Shown piece after piece: positions 14,401 through 27,646 of a stretch of 64,000 bases of DNA. How positions within the stretch are numbered: position 1 is the first letter of the stretch; every line of letters starts with the position of its first letter. The DNA comes from Papilionanthe hookeriana x Papilionanthe teres (lineage: Eukaryota; Streptophyta; Magnoliopsida; Asparagales; Orchidaceae): assembly GCA_022702705.1 (NCBI GenBank), contig CM040424.1, positions 77,937,452 through 78,001,451 on the forward strand. Direction: 5' to 3'. The translations under genes were made by a program, and so were the position numbers. The notes beneath the pieces are model-generated. The model searched no databases, was not told the origin of the DNA, and worked only from the letters and a program-made list of their open reading frames with translations.

Positions 14401-17400
14401 TTTTAAGACAATCCATTCACAGATACTCCTTTTAAAAAAATAAAGTGAAAAGTCTCATTCAACTATTGGTTGTTTAAAGCTCTTAACATTCAACTATCAA
14501 CCTTCCATATTAGTTTTTCTAGGATGTTAAATACATATTTGATCTTGTTTTATTATTAAATCAAATGTATCCATATAGTCATACTCAGTAATCTCACAAT
14601 AGTAAAGATGTGAATGCGCAGTCTGGTCAAGTGGGTAGCTTATACTATGATTATGGCTAAGCTTGAGTGATCCCAAATGGCTATGTTTATGAGTTGTGAG
14701 GTATAAAATGCACTCTATGTGGCATGAAACCTTGTGTTAGCAAGGTCATGTTAAAATTTGCCCCTTGTAGTTTTTTTTCTGGTATATGAGGTTTCATTAG
14801 ATGATGCAACAGATGGTTATTAACAAAAAAAAAAAATTTATATCAGATTTGATTAATTAGTTTTACCAAGTAAGCCAAATTTTATAATTACTTAGGTTAA
14901 TGGAACTATGAGATTTTGATTACGCTTATTTCTAATCTTCTAGCATCCAATTTGACCCAATATTAATTTATGTATTTAATTCTCGGAACAAATTTTTTGC
15001 TACTAAAGCAAAATATCATAGATTCTATAAATTAAGCTTAATCAAAAGTTCTCTCTCAGGATTGAAAGGGATAATCAATCATAGGCTTCCCTTATAAGAA
15101 ACCTTGAATCATAATGTCCTTGAAAAGTGCAAAATTTTTTAGAGTAAACAAACACATGGAGACTTCAATAGTTAGACCAATCATTATAGATTACATCAAT
15201 TTAGGGCTCCTAGAAGTCGTTTGAGAGTGAGTTTTGCGAGAGGTAGTGGATTAATAGTAACGGGATGAAAATATGGGCATTCGATGATGTTTTAGCGTAG
15301 AAGATCCATTCAACGGATGTCCTGATTGAAAATAGCCAAGAAGAAGACAATACGATGCGGTACGGTCGGTGAAAGGTTCACCACCCTTACCTGAACATGC
15401 CATAAATACACCACTTCTATAAGAAAAATAATAACAACTCTCCTTAAGGTTGAAAACATATATTACAATCTCCGGAATACTTAAAACAATGCTACTCTTA
15501 AAAACAACAAAATAAATGAATAAATAGTCTCATAATAGAATGACCCCTAACTAGAGGTAAAGAAATAGTGAAAAAATAAATAGGCATAATATTTTCCCCC
15601 TGAAGATGTATGGGGACAAAAACCTAGCCAATTCAATATTCTCACGAACGTGGGTTCTTGATTTTGCATGTTGTTGAATCTCGCACACGGGAGTTCCGCT
15701 CCTGCTAGAAGTATGGAAATATTAAAAAAATAAAAAAAGGGAAGATATATTTCCCCTGCATGTATATCAAGGCAGGTATCTAGCCAATTAACTAGGCTTG
15801 CGAATGTGGGATCTTGATTTTGCGTGTCATTGAATCCCGCACAATGGGAGTTCGTTCTTGCTATTCTGCTGTCAGCTCTCGCGTCATTCTCCTAGGCTAG
15901 GGGAGGCTTCTTTCTCTGTAAGTTTCTAGATTCAATCTACCTCCATATCCATATCAAAGTCGTCCTCTTGTCGTGTTTGAGGTTTCTCCACTACAAAAGC
16001 AATGATCACGTTCGTTCTTTATAACTTTATACACATGCATCATTCCAAAGCATATCATGACAGAATAAATATATGTCCTTTTATAGCACAATCAAAGTTA
16101 TAATCGGTCATAGAAGGGCATTCTCTTGAATCAAGTCTTGAGGCATTACATATGTAATTTGCTTCTCTTACTCGGGTGTGCACATCTAATAAGTACGTTT
16201 GGAGAAACCGGCCTTGAAATGATGTTTATGACATGCTCAGTCACTCACACTGATAACCACCCATGAGGTAAACTGTCATTCAGGTTACCCGATAACTCCT
16301 TCAACAGTAGTTGCCCATTTTCTGGTATTGACTCTATAGACTCACTACCTTGTAGAACAACTAATGTTAGAGTCTTGCTCAAGGGCTCAGCCTGGATCAC
16401 TATTATCTCTCTCTCATTAGGTGGAAGCCGATACTCTTCTCTAACATCTCTATTCTCTTTCGTGTCACTATCTATTTCTTCAACTGCTTTCTGATTGGTA
16501 AACTCGATCATTCTCTTGTTTGAGCAATCTGATATAATGTGCCCAAAATCATGACATTTGAAGCACTTCTTGGTTTGGATATATTTAAGAGTGTTGGTGG
16601 CGCATTTACTCCCCTCCGAATTGGATTCTCCTCGGGTGAGCTCGGCTTGGATGCTTTACTGGGTGTACTCTTGATGCCTGATCCTATGGTTAGACTTTGT
16701 CTGTAAAGTGTGCCAGTCACTTGGTGACATTATTTCTCGACTTTTAAAGCTAGAGTTTGTACATCCAGCAAGGATCGATATGACTGCAACTGTTCCATGT
16801 TATTGATAGTTGGCTTCAATCCTCCAAAATACCTCGTTATTGTATGCTATTCTGGTTCTACCAACTCACATTTTAGTATTAGTTGATCACAGTCGGTTGT
16901 GTATCTGACAAAAATTGTGGAGTTTATGATTATGTTTCGTAGGTAAGGTAGGGAAAATTATTTGTGTTGCATCTCACTTTTCATCTTAAACCAGGTACTG
17001 ATTTTACTGTTCCTTTCCCAATGCCGAATACGCTTTAGGTTCTCTCTCCCTCCACAAAGAAGTATTCTTCCTTAATAGTGATTAACTTGACTCTTCTGTC
17101 AGGTGAAACATTTTTGTACTAAGATTCATTCCATTGTATGGGGGAACTCGATGAACTCACTTATCCATTTGACCGTCAAAATCTTATAAGTCAATCTTAA
17201 CTCTCACATCTTGGTTTCTCCTCTGATGATCCATGCCAAATCGTTGGGTTGTTGGTTCTCCATCACTAGAATTTTTTTGTTGCAATGGATTAAATTCCTC
17301 CCCTCGATCAGATAAAGTTATCGTTGTGGACCTCACCGGATTGACTTGTCTCAAAGAAGGCAAACCGATTTTGCAGTTGGAGGATTTCTCTCCGCATATC

Positions 17401-19203
17401 CTCAATAGTAATTTCTTGGACTCCTCACTGACGTTTACTCCTTGGCGGCATGACATCATTTTCTCTTGATCAGGATTTCGACGGATGTAGGATTGTATAT
17501 CAAAGGTTGGTCGGAGGCTTAGGTTTTTGTGGTAAGTGTTGGTTGAATTGTTGGTAGAGGTATGCATGCTAGCTTTTGAAATTTTAGGATTGGGGATAAA
17601 AATTGCAGTAGGAATGATTAAGGTGTGATGGAGATATAGGGATTTTCTTTTTTTTTGTGAGTCAAAGGTTGTTTGGATTTTTTTTTTTTTTTTTTTTTTG
17701 GGGAACAAGGAAGTCATTCCTAAATATTTTGGGTTTGTTGGGCTCTGATACCAAATAACACCATTCTAGGGCTCCTTGAAGGTGCTTAGGAGGTTTGTTT
17801 TCTGGGGAGTAGTGGATGAATAGTAAGGTGATGAATATATGGGCAATTAATGTTGTTTGGAAAGGCATAGATGATGTACGATAGTCGTTCTTGCTGAAAA
17901 CAGCGAGGCGGATGACAAAAAGACACGATACAGGTGTCAAGGAGATTCACCACATATTTCTGAACAAATTACAGCACATCACTTGCAAAAGAAAAAATAT
18001 AACATTCCTTAAGGTAAATATATTGAAATTACAATATCCAAAATATTCAAAACAAAACTAATGTCTCAAAAACCACAAAATACATGCATACATAGTCTCA
18101 TAATAGAAAGGCCTCGAATTAGAAATAAATAAATAGAAAAAAATAGAAAAGGAATGAAAACTCCCCCCTATAGTTGTATCAGGACAGGAACCTAGCCGTT
18201 TTGCTAGTCTCTAGAACCCAGAATCTTGATTCCACGTATTGCGGAATCCTGGATTGCGGGAATTCCTCTCCACTATTTTATCTATAACATCAATGCTCTC
18301 TTCTATAAGCACATTTATCATCATGAGAAAAATAAGATTTACCATGCTAAATCACTTAGAAAAAACACTTGAACATCCTTTTATGTTTCAATTGTTCTGG
18401 CATGTATCACTCTCAGCCATCTTGAGTTATGTTCTAGCCAAATCCAAATTTAACTTCAGAAGAAAGCACATTAAATGCAACTTTCAACATGTTAACGTGT
18501 AGGCGGCATCATAGGCGATTTGTATCCAACATTCTTTATCCCCTTGTTGTGGTTCATGTAATACTACTGGTGGACTTTTGTTTTTATTTTTAGAGTATCG
18601 GGATAAATATTGGAGATGAATGACGTTTTCATCACCATGAGTAATGGACATTAATTTTGTTTTGCATCATATGGGTCTTTGAAATGACAATTTATGAAAT
18701 CGTACTGTATAAGTTTCTTTTCATTTCATGTAGTCATTTTATGCTGAAGGTGAGAGATGTAGATGTCATTTGAGATGTATGCGTCACATCTCATGATCAT
18801 CATTAGAGCAACTAACAATTTAAGTTAAAAGCAGCAACTGTGGTGTTTATGTTAGGGGCATCTAATATAAAAATATATTTTCATTATTATCATCCTAAAA
18901 AGAATGATTTTTTTTTTTAATTTGTCATCTTCATAGAATGACGTGGCCAGTTGTCCCTATTGTTTAAAGATTTTTGTGTTTCTTTTAATCACATCTCAAT
19001 TGTCTCTCTTTAGGGCCAACTGTAGTGTGATAGAGACAAAATATTCGGTCAAACTAAATTTTCACCAGCACTCGTCATGATTTGCAGAATCATGACACGG
19101 TGGGTAATGAGATAGTCTAATTAAATGATCGCAAATGTATATGATACATTTCATTTCATAATTTTATTCTCATATATTAGAAAGTATAGAAAACCAATGA
19201 CAC

Positions 19204-19282
<79 letters not shown>

Positions 19283-22200
19283 GAATGAGCATTATGCGGC
19301 TCTCAAGGTATTAATAGCAAAAAATGGGTACAAAAAAGAGGAGGGAAGGTGGATCCCCACATCTAAAAAGCAAAAAATACATTGAAATCCTTGGGGGTTT
19401 CACCTCCCACATTACAACACCGGTGAAAATAAAAGGCCCAGAATACAAGTATACCTAAAATAAAAGAACAAACTATACCAAATAAAAAAGTCATTTATGA
19501 AATGAAGTTGTAAAGTCACTGCCAAATGAGAGCTATAAACAATGTGATGTAAAGCAGACCCGCAAAATATAGAGAGGCATCTAATGCAGGGGAACCTGAG
19601 AAAAATTGTTAGCAATAAGAAGGATAGTCAGCATTGAATAAATGATTGATCAAGCAAGTCACCAGCCAGAAGTATCTTTAACCTATCAACCGGGGTCCTT
19701 CCCACCAATATACTCATATGCCCTAAACCAGCAAGGAAATTCGTTGATTTATTACCTTCTCTGAAGATGTGAGACCTCTGAATCAAGAAGCCTTTCTCAG
19801 TTACTAATTTTTTGATTATTTTCCAAGTATTAAGCACCTCTCATGGGGGCTTAGCAATACTCAGAAAAATGTCAATTCTGAGCTTCGAATCCACCTCCAC
19901 CACCAAGGTAAGCCAATTCTGATTAACCGCAATTAGAAGGGCCAAATAAAGAGGCCAGATTTCAGTTTCCAAAGGAGAGAGGGTACAAGAGGGGGAAGGA
20001 AAGAAACCCACACAAGCACCGGAAGCATCTCTAAACATCCACCCCCCCCCCCAACTGCCGCCCTCCCCCTCCTGAAACTCCCATCAATATTAAGCTTAAG
20101 CCACCCACGGGGAGAAGGCAACTATCTGAATAAGATAGGTCTATGAATAACAGTGGAATGCGAGGAAGGAGAGGAGAGATGAAGGCCGTCGTAAGCTTTA
20201 GAAAGGTATGCTAAAATATGAGCCACCATTCTCCTAATAGGAGTAACATCATCGAACTTAGCAGAGGTCCTTGCCATCTACAGAAACCAAAGAATTATAA
20301 AGGGGAGGAGAAAGTAAGAATGTTTGTTATCACACATGTTTTTGCAAAACTCACAACATTCAATCAAAGAAGTCCAGGTAGTAGGACTCGAAACCCAATG
20401 AGGAAAACCAAGTCCCTCCAAACTTCCAATGTGAAGGAGCATTGAAATAATAAATGAGCAACAGACTCCTCTTGCCTTTTACAAAGAAGACATTGGGAAG
20501 CAAATTTTAAACCTTTCATTTTTAGAATGCCATCATATGGTATAGGATTTTGTAATTGTCTCCAAGCAAAGAAAGACATAGATGGGGTAAGCTGTCTGCC
20601 CCAAGCCCATTTACCAAAGTGATAAAGGGTAGAGTAAATAGATTTCGCAACAGAGTAGTTCCCTCTACTTTTAAAAACCGGCATATCTGCTATAGAGTTA
20701 TCAAAAAAAAATTTGGAGTGGAGATAAGCTTCCACACCTACGGCTTCTTTGAGTAAAGTGAGATTCCAATTTTCATTCTCCCAAAAATTAGAAATAACAA
20801 CATTAATGTTAGAAGGACTTGAATGAGAGGGATCAAACCAAAGATCATGCCAAAGAGAAATATCACCTCTACCAAAGTCCCAAAAAATGAATTGTTTCGC
20901 CACCTCTCTGGCTTGAAGGAGAGATTTCCATATTCGAGAATCTCCTACTCTCCATCCCACCGTAGATGGATGAGAGGAAGTACAGTACTTAAAGTGCAAA
21001 AATTTAGCCCACAAAGTGTCATTCCTCCGAAATTTAACCTAGAGTTTAATCATATTAATATCATCGATATGATTAAGCTCCTTGAAACTAAGCCTACCAG
21101 TAGTAAGAAGCTTACACACCTTAACCCAAGAAGCCCAAATTTTTTTAGATCTCCCGCCAGCCCATGAAAAACTATTAAAACATCTTTCCATGGAGAGTTG
21201 GGAGCTTTTTTTTTTTCATTTTCAGAACTTGGAGGCCATAAAGTGGGATGCTGCATAGAACGCTCTTCGACAGAGTGATTCTACCACAAATTGAGAGAAA
21301 TGTATTTTTTCAATCTCCAATTTTTCTAATTTTATCCTCAAAAGCATCCATTTGGGTTTGCTTCCTCCTTCCCCTTAAGATATCTACACCAAGGCATTTG
21401 AGGGGAAGGGATGCTTTGGATCAACCCAAATAAATAGCAATAAATGTGACAATCTCCCTGTTAACAGCTTTACCAACATAGAAGTGACATTTTGATTTAT
21501 TGAATTCAAAACCTGAAAAGGCAGTGAAAGAGTCAAGAGTATCTCCCACCTTGCGGATGACGGCTTTTGCAGCGTTGGTAAAAATTATTGTATCGTCAGC
21601 ATAAGCCAAATGACTGATCAGAATTTTTGATTTGTGAGAGCATTGAGTGTTTTTGAATGCTCCATCTGTAATTGATTCAACATTTAGGAAATATAATCAA
21701 AAGCAATTATGAAGATAGGAGAGAGAGGGTCCCCTTGTTTAATACCCCTTTCAACAGAGAAGAAACCATAAAAAGAGCCATTTATAAATATACTGTAGTG
21801 ATTGCACTAAAGCCAACGTTTGATCAAAGAACAAAATTCCCGATGAAAACCTCGACAATGAAGAATGTTAAGAATAAAATGCCAATCAATGGTATCATAA
21901 GCCTTTTTAATGTCTAATTTGAGGATCATATCCCCCCCTCCCCGACGTTTTATATCCAATTCTTCCACGAGTTTCTGAGCAAGAAGGATATTATCAGTGA
22001 TTTCCCTCCTTTTAACGAAAGCAGACTGTTGAGGGGATATAATGGAGGCAAGGTGAGCCTGGTGCCTAGCCACAATAATTTTACAGATAACTTTAGAGAT
22101 CACCGATGTTAATGAAATTGGCCTAAAATTACTCCAGGCCGATTTTTCACCACCCTTTCGAATCAGCACTATAGTAGAAGCAGCGAAAAATTTATCTAGA

Positions 22201-25200
22201 TTTTCACCACGAAAAATGCATTGGATTGCCTTAACAACCTCTTTTTTAACAATTTTCCAGCAAGAGATATAAAAAAGAGAAGTAAAACCATTAGGCCCTG
22301 CAGCCATATGCTTGTTGATATTCTTGAATGTTTCAAAAATTTCCTCCTCCGTAGGGATCAATCTAAGATTAATGTTGGAGATGTTATCTTTCTCCTGCCT
22401 AAAAAGAGATTCATCAATAGGGGCCACCTGCAAATCAGAGTAGCGAAGTAATTCACAGTGCTATCTCCAATTAAATCTGGGTCAGAAATCCAAACACTTG
22501 AAACATCTTTAATTCTCAATATAGCACCATTCCCCATTTTCTGCTTAATAGATGCTTGAAAGTACCAAGAATTTCTATCACCCTCAGCAAAGTGATTCTC
22601 CCCAGCCTTTTGACAAAGTAAATCCCCCTCCCGTTTGATAGCCTGGAACAGTTCTTTGAATGCATCGGCTAATTCAAGTACTAAAGTTGGGGAGCAAACC
22701 TGAACATGTTCAAGCAAATTCACCTTAGCTTCGGCATCGGCAACTTGTTTATGTACATCCCCAAAAGTGTTTCAATTCCAATAGCAAAGAAAAGTAGCTA
22801 CCCGCTTATGCAACTTCCACAATACAAACCGGGGATTGCCTCTCCCCTCAAACTTCCAAGCCTCTTTGACAACAGATAAGAAGGATTCATGCGAAGTCCA
22901 AACATTCAGAAATCTAAATCGATGCATACTGAGGGAAGCAATGGGAGCGACATTGAGAACCAAGGGAGCATGACCAGTCCCAACAAAGTTAAGATGTATA
23001 ACTTTGGGGATCGTAGAAGAATTCAACAGCAGATGATTACCCAGAAAATGATTCAATCTCTGAAAGAGTAAACTCCTCTTCCAAGTAAAGGGACGACTCC
23101 AGAAAAGCCAAGGTCATGTAAGCTCGTCTCATCCATCTTATCGACAAATTTATTGATCAAAGAACTATACATCTCACCCTCGCTTCTTTCATCCTTAGAT
23201 ATGATCATATTAAAATCGCCGCCCACCATCCAAAAATCCCGCATAGTGTTCCCCACCGTAGCAATAGAATCCCATAGCACATATTTCTCTTGTAGAAGAG
23301 AAATTTCATAGACAAAAGTGATGTAGCCTTTGACATCACTGAACTCAAATAAAGCATGAACAAATTGTGCATCATCAATCACGACATTGAAAATTAGTTG
23401 AGCTCTCCAAAAAATCCAAATTTTATTAGATGAATTGCAAAAGTTTTGAAGGTGCTTAAACTTGTTTAAAAACCTCTCCCTACGAGCCAAAACCACACGC
23501 TCCAAAACCAGAAAAAGGTGAAGCTTATGAACTTGAGACAGATGCTTCAACCTGCTCAAGGAATGGGGGTCTGCCACTTCTCAAATATTCCAAACCATTA
23601 ATCATTCGCATATGAACCCCCTGCAGACCGAGGGGGGCACGAAGTTGGCCACTATCAGAAAAGTAATCCACATCAGCGCACAGAGTAAAAGCATCAAAAG
23701 GAGGAACTTCGTCAAAGCTCTTAATTTTTTTTTTCTTCATACTATACTTCTGAATCATCCACTCATCTTCAAGAAATTTGAAGTTTTCCTCAACCCTCAA
23801 AGAATCAGCAAACCCAACCCCCTCATCCTCCCTCCCAACCTCCCTCTGAGCTGCCGAACCCTCCTAAAGTGCAACTAACTCTGGAGCAGCAACCCCAGAG
23901 ACGCCACCCTCTCTGGCAACCGCCTTAGCTAACCCTAGGTTAGCCCCATCCACTTCATCACCAACCTTCGAAAGGACCTCACCCGAATTAGATATTGCCT
24001 TACCAGTAGGGACCGTGCCAGCTTCATCAATTCAGTGGGGAGAAGAATAGAACGACGAAGGAGAAGAAGTCGCAAGAGAATCGCTAAACCCTAGCAGAGC
24101 GACCAGTGGCATCGTGTTATCATACAGGGAACTGCATTGTCAGTCGTATGACTTCTCTGACCCGGGTTCGATCACTACGAGGACGGATAACTCATATGGG
24201 GAGTGATTTCTCATCCTTACACACACACACACAAACACACATTCTGCGATTCTGCTGTGACAGATCTGCTCGACAGTTGCAGTGTTGTGCACGACAGCTG
24301 CAGTGTTGCACTCGACAGCTGCATTGTTGTGTTTGGCAAGTTGCGCCAGCTGTTTATGCTCCTGTAGTGTCCTATGTGAAGCACGCTAATGGCCTCAGAG
24401 TTTTCCTACGCCGTCGCCCTCGCTAGTGATAACCCTGCCAAACCCTCCAATGCTACAGTGGTTCATAAACGTAGCTCCCCTTTCCACCTCGCAGATAGTT
24501 TGATATTCCCGCAGATGTACCATGTCTCTGTTGCAGGACATAGAGATTGCAATCTCATCAAAAAAGTAGGGAAAAAGGCGGGCAAACCAACACTATTCTT
24601 CTTTGACATTGAAATTTCATCTCTTGCAAAAAAATACAAATTTATACTAGTTGGTAAGTTCAAATTAGGTCGCCCTAAGATGGAGATTATCAGGAGGGTT
24701 TCTAAAGATTTCAACTAGTTGGGGATTGACAGTGGGCCTTCTTGACGGAAGACATGTTATGATACAACTGAGCATAGAAGCAGACTACACAAGAATTTTT
24801 TCAATTAAATTCATAACAATTGAGGGCAAACTTATGAATTTGCCAAAATGGACCTCTGATTTTGATCCCAGTCAAGAACCACCCTTTGTGCCTATCTGGT
24901 TCCCATTACCCGAACTCATGCTTCAATTCTTTGACCAACTTACCTTACATGAAATTGAGACTATCCTTGGAAAACCTATGCAAGTAGACATACCTCCAGT
25001 TTATTTCTCAAGGCCTTCTACTGCAAAGATTTTGATTAAAATGGATATTATACTACTGGGATGTAGAAGAAGTACGACTGCTCTGCTCTCATGATAGTTG
25101 TGCGAAAAATCGTTATGAAACAAAAAACTCACTACTACAAGCGTTGCAAAATGTTTGGACACCTGCAGAGAAATGTTTCGGATTACGCCATAGTTGAAGC

Positions 25201-25834
25201 TAATAATGTAAGCGAAACTCCCACTTGCTACGGACACATTGACTTCACCTTAGGAGGGACTCATCACAAGACAGGAGTTGGTACTAGATGTCATTGCCTC
25301 TTTCCCTGACCATACTGTAAGGGATAATGTTCGGACTGCTAATCAGGATAGCCCTGCAGCTCCTCTTTTGGAAGCATCAGGGGCAGAGGTGACATTACAC
25401 ACCGAACCTATCGTTGTTGCAATGATTGGGTTTCCTTCTACTGCGGTTCTAACATCTAATCAGACCAAGGATCACACGAGTCAATCTTCAGATGAAGAAT
25501 GACAGTTTAACACTTCTCGACGGAAGAAGGTTAGGGGCGCACTCCAGCTTGGAAACTTAATGGATTATACTTTGGATACTCTTGGCAATGACACGACACT
25601 TCAAAGTTTGTTATATGGCTCTGCTCCTAAAACTAGAGGAAGAGGCAGGACAAAACTGTCTCATCCCTAGCTACTTATTTTCTGCATGTTTTAAATTTTA
25701 TTTAGTTTATCTGTATCCTTTTCTGTTGGGGTATTATTGTACGTTGTATCGTATGGGTAGAGCGCCTCTATTGGGCTTTCTCATACAACCTTTATATGTT
25801 TTTTATTCCGATAAAATTTGCCCTTGAGGCTTTT

Positions 25835-25896
<62 letters not shown>

Positions 25897-27608
25897 CGAT
25901 GCCGTTGTCGTCGTCCCGCTCCGCTAGGGTTTTCGCCTGATGGCGAAATCCGCGGCGATTTTTCCACTGCGTCGATCTCGTTGATCGTCGGTCTCCGTGT
26001 GTCGCCCTCAGCGTCATCGTCCCGCGAAGGAGCTTGCGGGGTCTCGGGAGCTCGCGTCGTCTCACCGGAGCTCGCGTCGTCTGTCTTCCTCGGCGGGCGG
26101 GTCGGGAGCTCGCGTCGCCCGGAACGTCTTCGTACGTGCGGTCGCGGTCCCTGCGGCGCTTTCGTTGCGGCCGGGGGCTCGTCCGTGCCGGCCGAACGAC
26201 GCCTCGCACGGTCTCCTCGGCGGCCGGGTCCTCTTGGCCGAGCCCCTCCTCGCCGCCTCGCTGCAGTTGCGACATCGGCGGGTTCTCGGACGCCTTCATG
26301 GCAGCAAAATCAACTTTTGCGGGAGTGGTAGGCGGGAATATCTCCTCCCACAAAAAGTTCTCGATCATCCGTTTTTCCACAATCCTTTCACGATGCGGCG
26401 GCGAGTAAAATTGAACAACATTTTATTAGGTTGGTTGGGGTAAAGGATGGGAAGCGGCGGTTATCTTCACCGCTAGTGGAAATGAAGGTTCTGCTTGAGA
26501 AGTGAAGTTCACGCAATCGGGAAATTCGATTTGGTCGTCCCAAAATGGATTTGTTCAGAAAGTTCTTTGAGGATGCGAATTTCATTGGAGGTTGGAGATT
26601 GGGAGTTTTGGATGGTAGACATCTACTTATCGAATTCGAAAGGAAGAAGATTATGCGAGATTTTTTGCTCAACAATCGGTTCGCAGTTCTTGATGCTATA
26701 TGAAGATTATTAAATGGACTCAGGATTTTGACCATCTAAGGAACCTCCTGTTGTTCTATGTGGTTCGAAGCTTTCGGGACTCACTTTCATTTGTGCTGAC
26801 GTAAAGTTTTATATAACATTAGTCAAGCGCTTGGTACTCCTCCGAGATGGATCGAATTTGGATCACGGACGGCGAAGATGGGTTTTGGCGGAAGGTGGTG
26901 GTAGAGGATAAACCTCTTTTTGCCGGCGTTGCAAAATGTTTGGGCACAGCTAGGAGCACTTACTTGCTGGTGCACCCCTCGAGGAAAAGGGCCTTTGGGC
27001 CTTCTTTAACTTGTTGAGATTCTTCAACAAGCGCCGATGCTTCTGCAGTTCAAAAGGGAACACGACACAATCCGAGCTGACATGGCTATCGGGGTTACTC
27101 TTCATCCTACTCTAGTTGCCTCTCCGGTGATAAGCACATCGTGCTTCGTTGAATAAGCTGGTATGGTGACCCCTCTTCTGCAGTGCGAACGACTCGGGAG
27201 GCTACTATAGCTGTCGCTTCTAGCAGACTCACCGGTAAGTGTTCGCGGATTCGGACATCGAAGACGAAGCATCCGAAGAAGAAGAAGATGAAGAAGAAGA
27301 AGAGGCGACGGATTGGCGGGTTTACACTTCTCGACGGAAGAAGAAGCTCAGCGATTCTCTTTTGTTGATGATACTTTCGATCACTCGTAGCGATGGTGCG
27401 AGCTGTTAAGAGTTTACTTTATGGACCTCCTAGGAACAGAGCGAGAGCGACACGTTCTCGTTCGTAGACATGTCTGTTTTGTAATTTTTGTTATGACCTG
27501 CAATACCATTTTGTTTAGCGTTTGTATCGTATGGGTTGAGCTTGGGTTTCGGGCCCATCCACAAGCTCTTGTATCTGTTTTATCTTAATGAAATTGGCCC
27601 TTGAGGCC

Positions 27609-27646
<38 letters not shown>

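Larger units (their letters stand above)
15192..18293 (-). mobile_element. Gag-only LTR retroelement 2 (TR-GAG-like), both LTRs present
   Basis: LTRs at about 15192-15883 and 17756-18293 can be followed side by side, for instance TTCACCAC, CTCATAATAGAA and the CCTAGCC...GGGAGTTC tail. The strand is set by the primer-binding site GGTATCAGAGCCC, whose complement is at 17738-17754 just inside the right LTR. The interior (about 1.87 kb) has only gag remnants: a degraded capsid region around 16740-17230, the knuckle CFKCHDFGHIISDC near 16525-16570, and a tail ORF at 16245-16511. No pol gene fits or was seen. At about 3.1 kb it matches the plant TR-GAG class of nonautonomous elements. Confidence 0.75.
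24100..25836 (+). mobile_element. ORF1-only LINE-like element, copy 1
   Basis: Sense element of about 1.74 kb. It has a 5' leader with (AC)n and three roughly 22-bp repeats, a DUF4283 ORF beginning ATG GCC TCA at 24389, a decayed zinc knuckle (RCKMFGH near 25140-25170), an acidic Ser/Thr-rich linker and a SRRKK tail near 25518-25535. The 3' UTR contains TATCGTATGGGTAG (25747-25760) and ends GATAAAATTTGCCCTTGAGG before (TA)n at 25837. No endonuclease or RT sequence is present. The 5' limit is approximate. Confidence 0.75.

Noticed and set aside
24080..24180. tRNA-like text (TAGCAGAGCG ... GGGTTCGATCAC)
   Set aside because: Box A- and box B-like motifs are too far apart for a tRNA and no cloverleaf can be drawn.
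25981..26443. Three long overlapping plus-strand ORFs and one minus-strand ORF, Arg/Ser/Gly-rich
   Set aside because: They result from the CpG-rich leader of ORF1-only copy 2; the element structure explains the composition.
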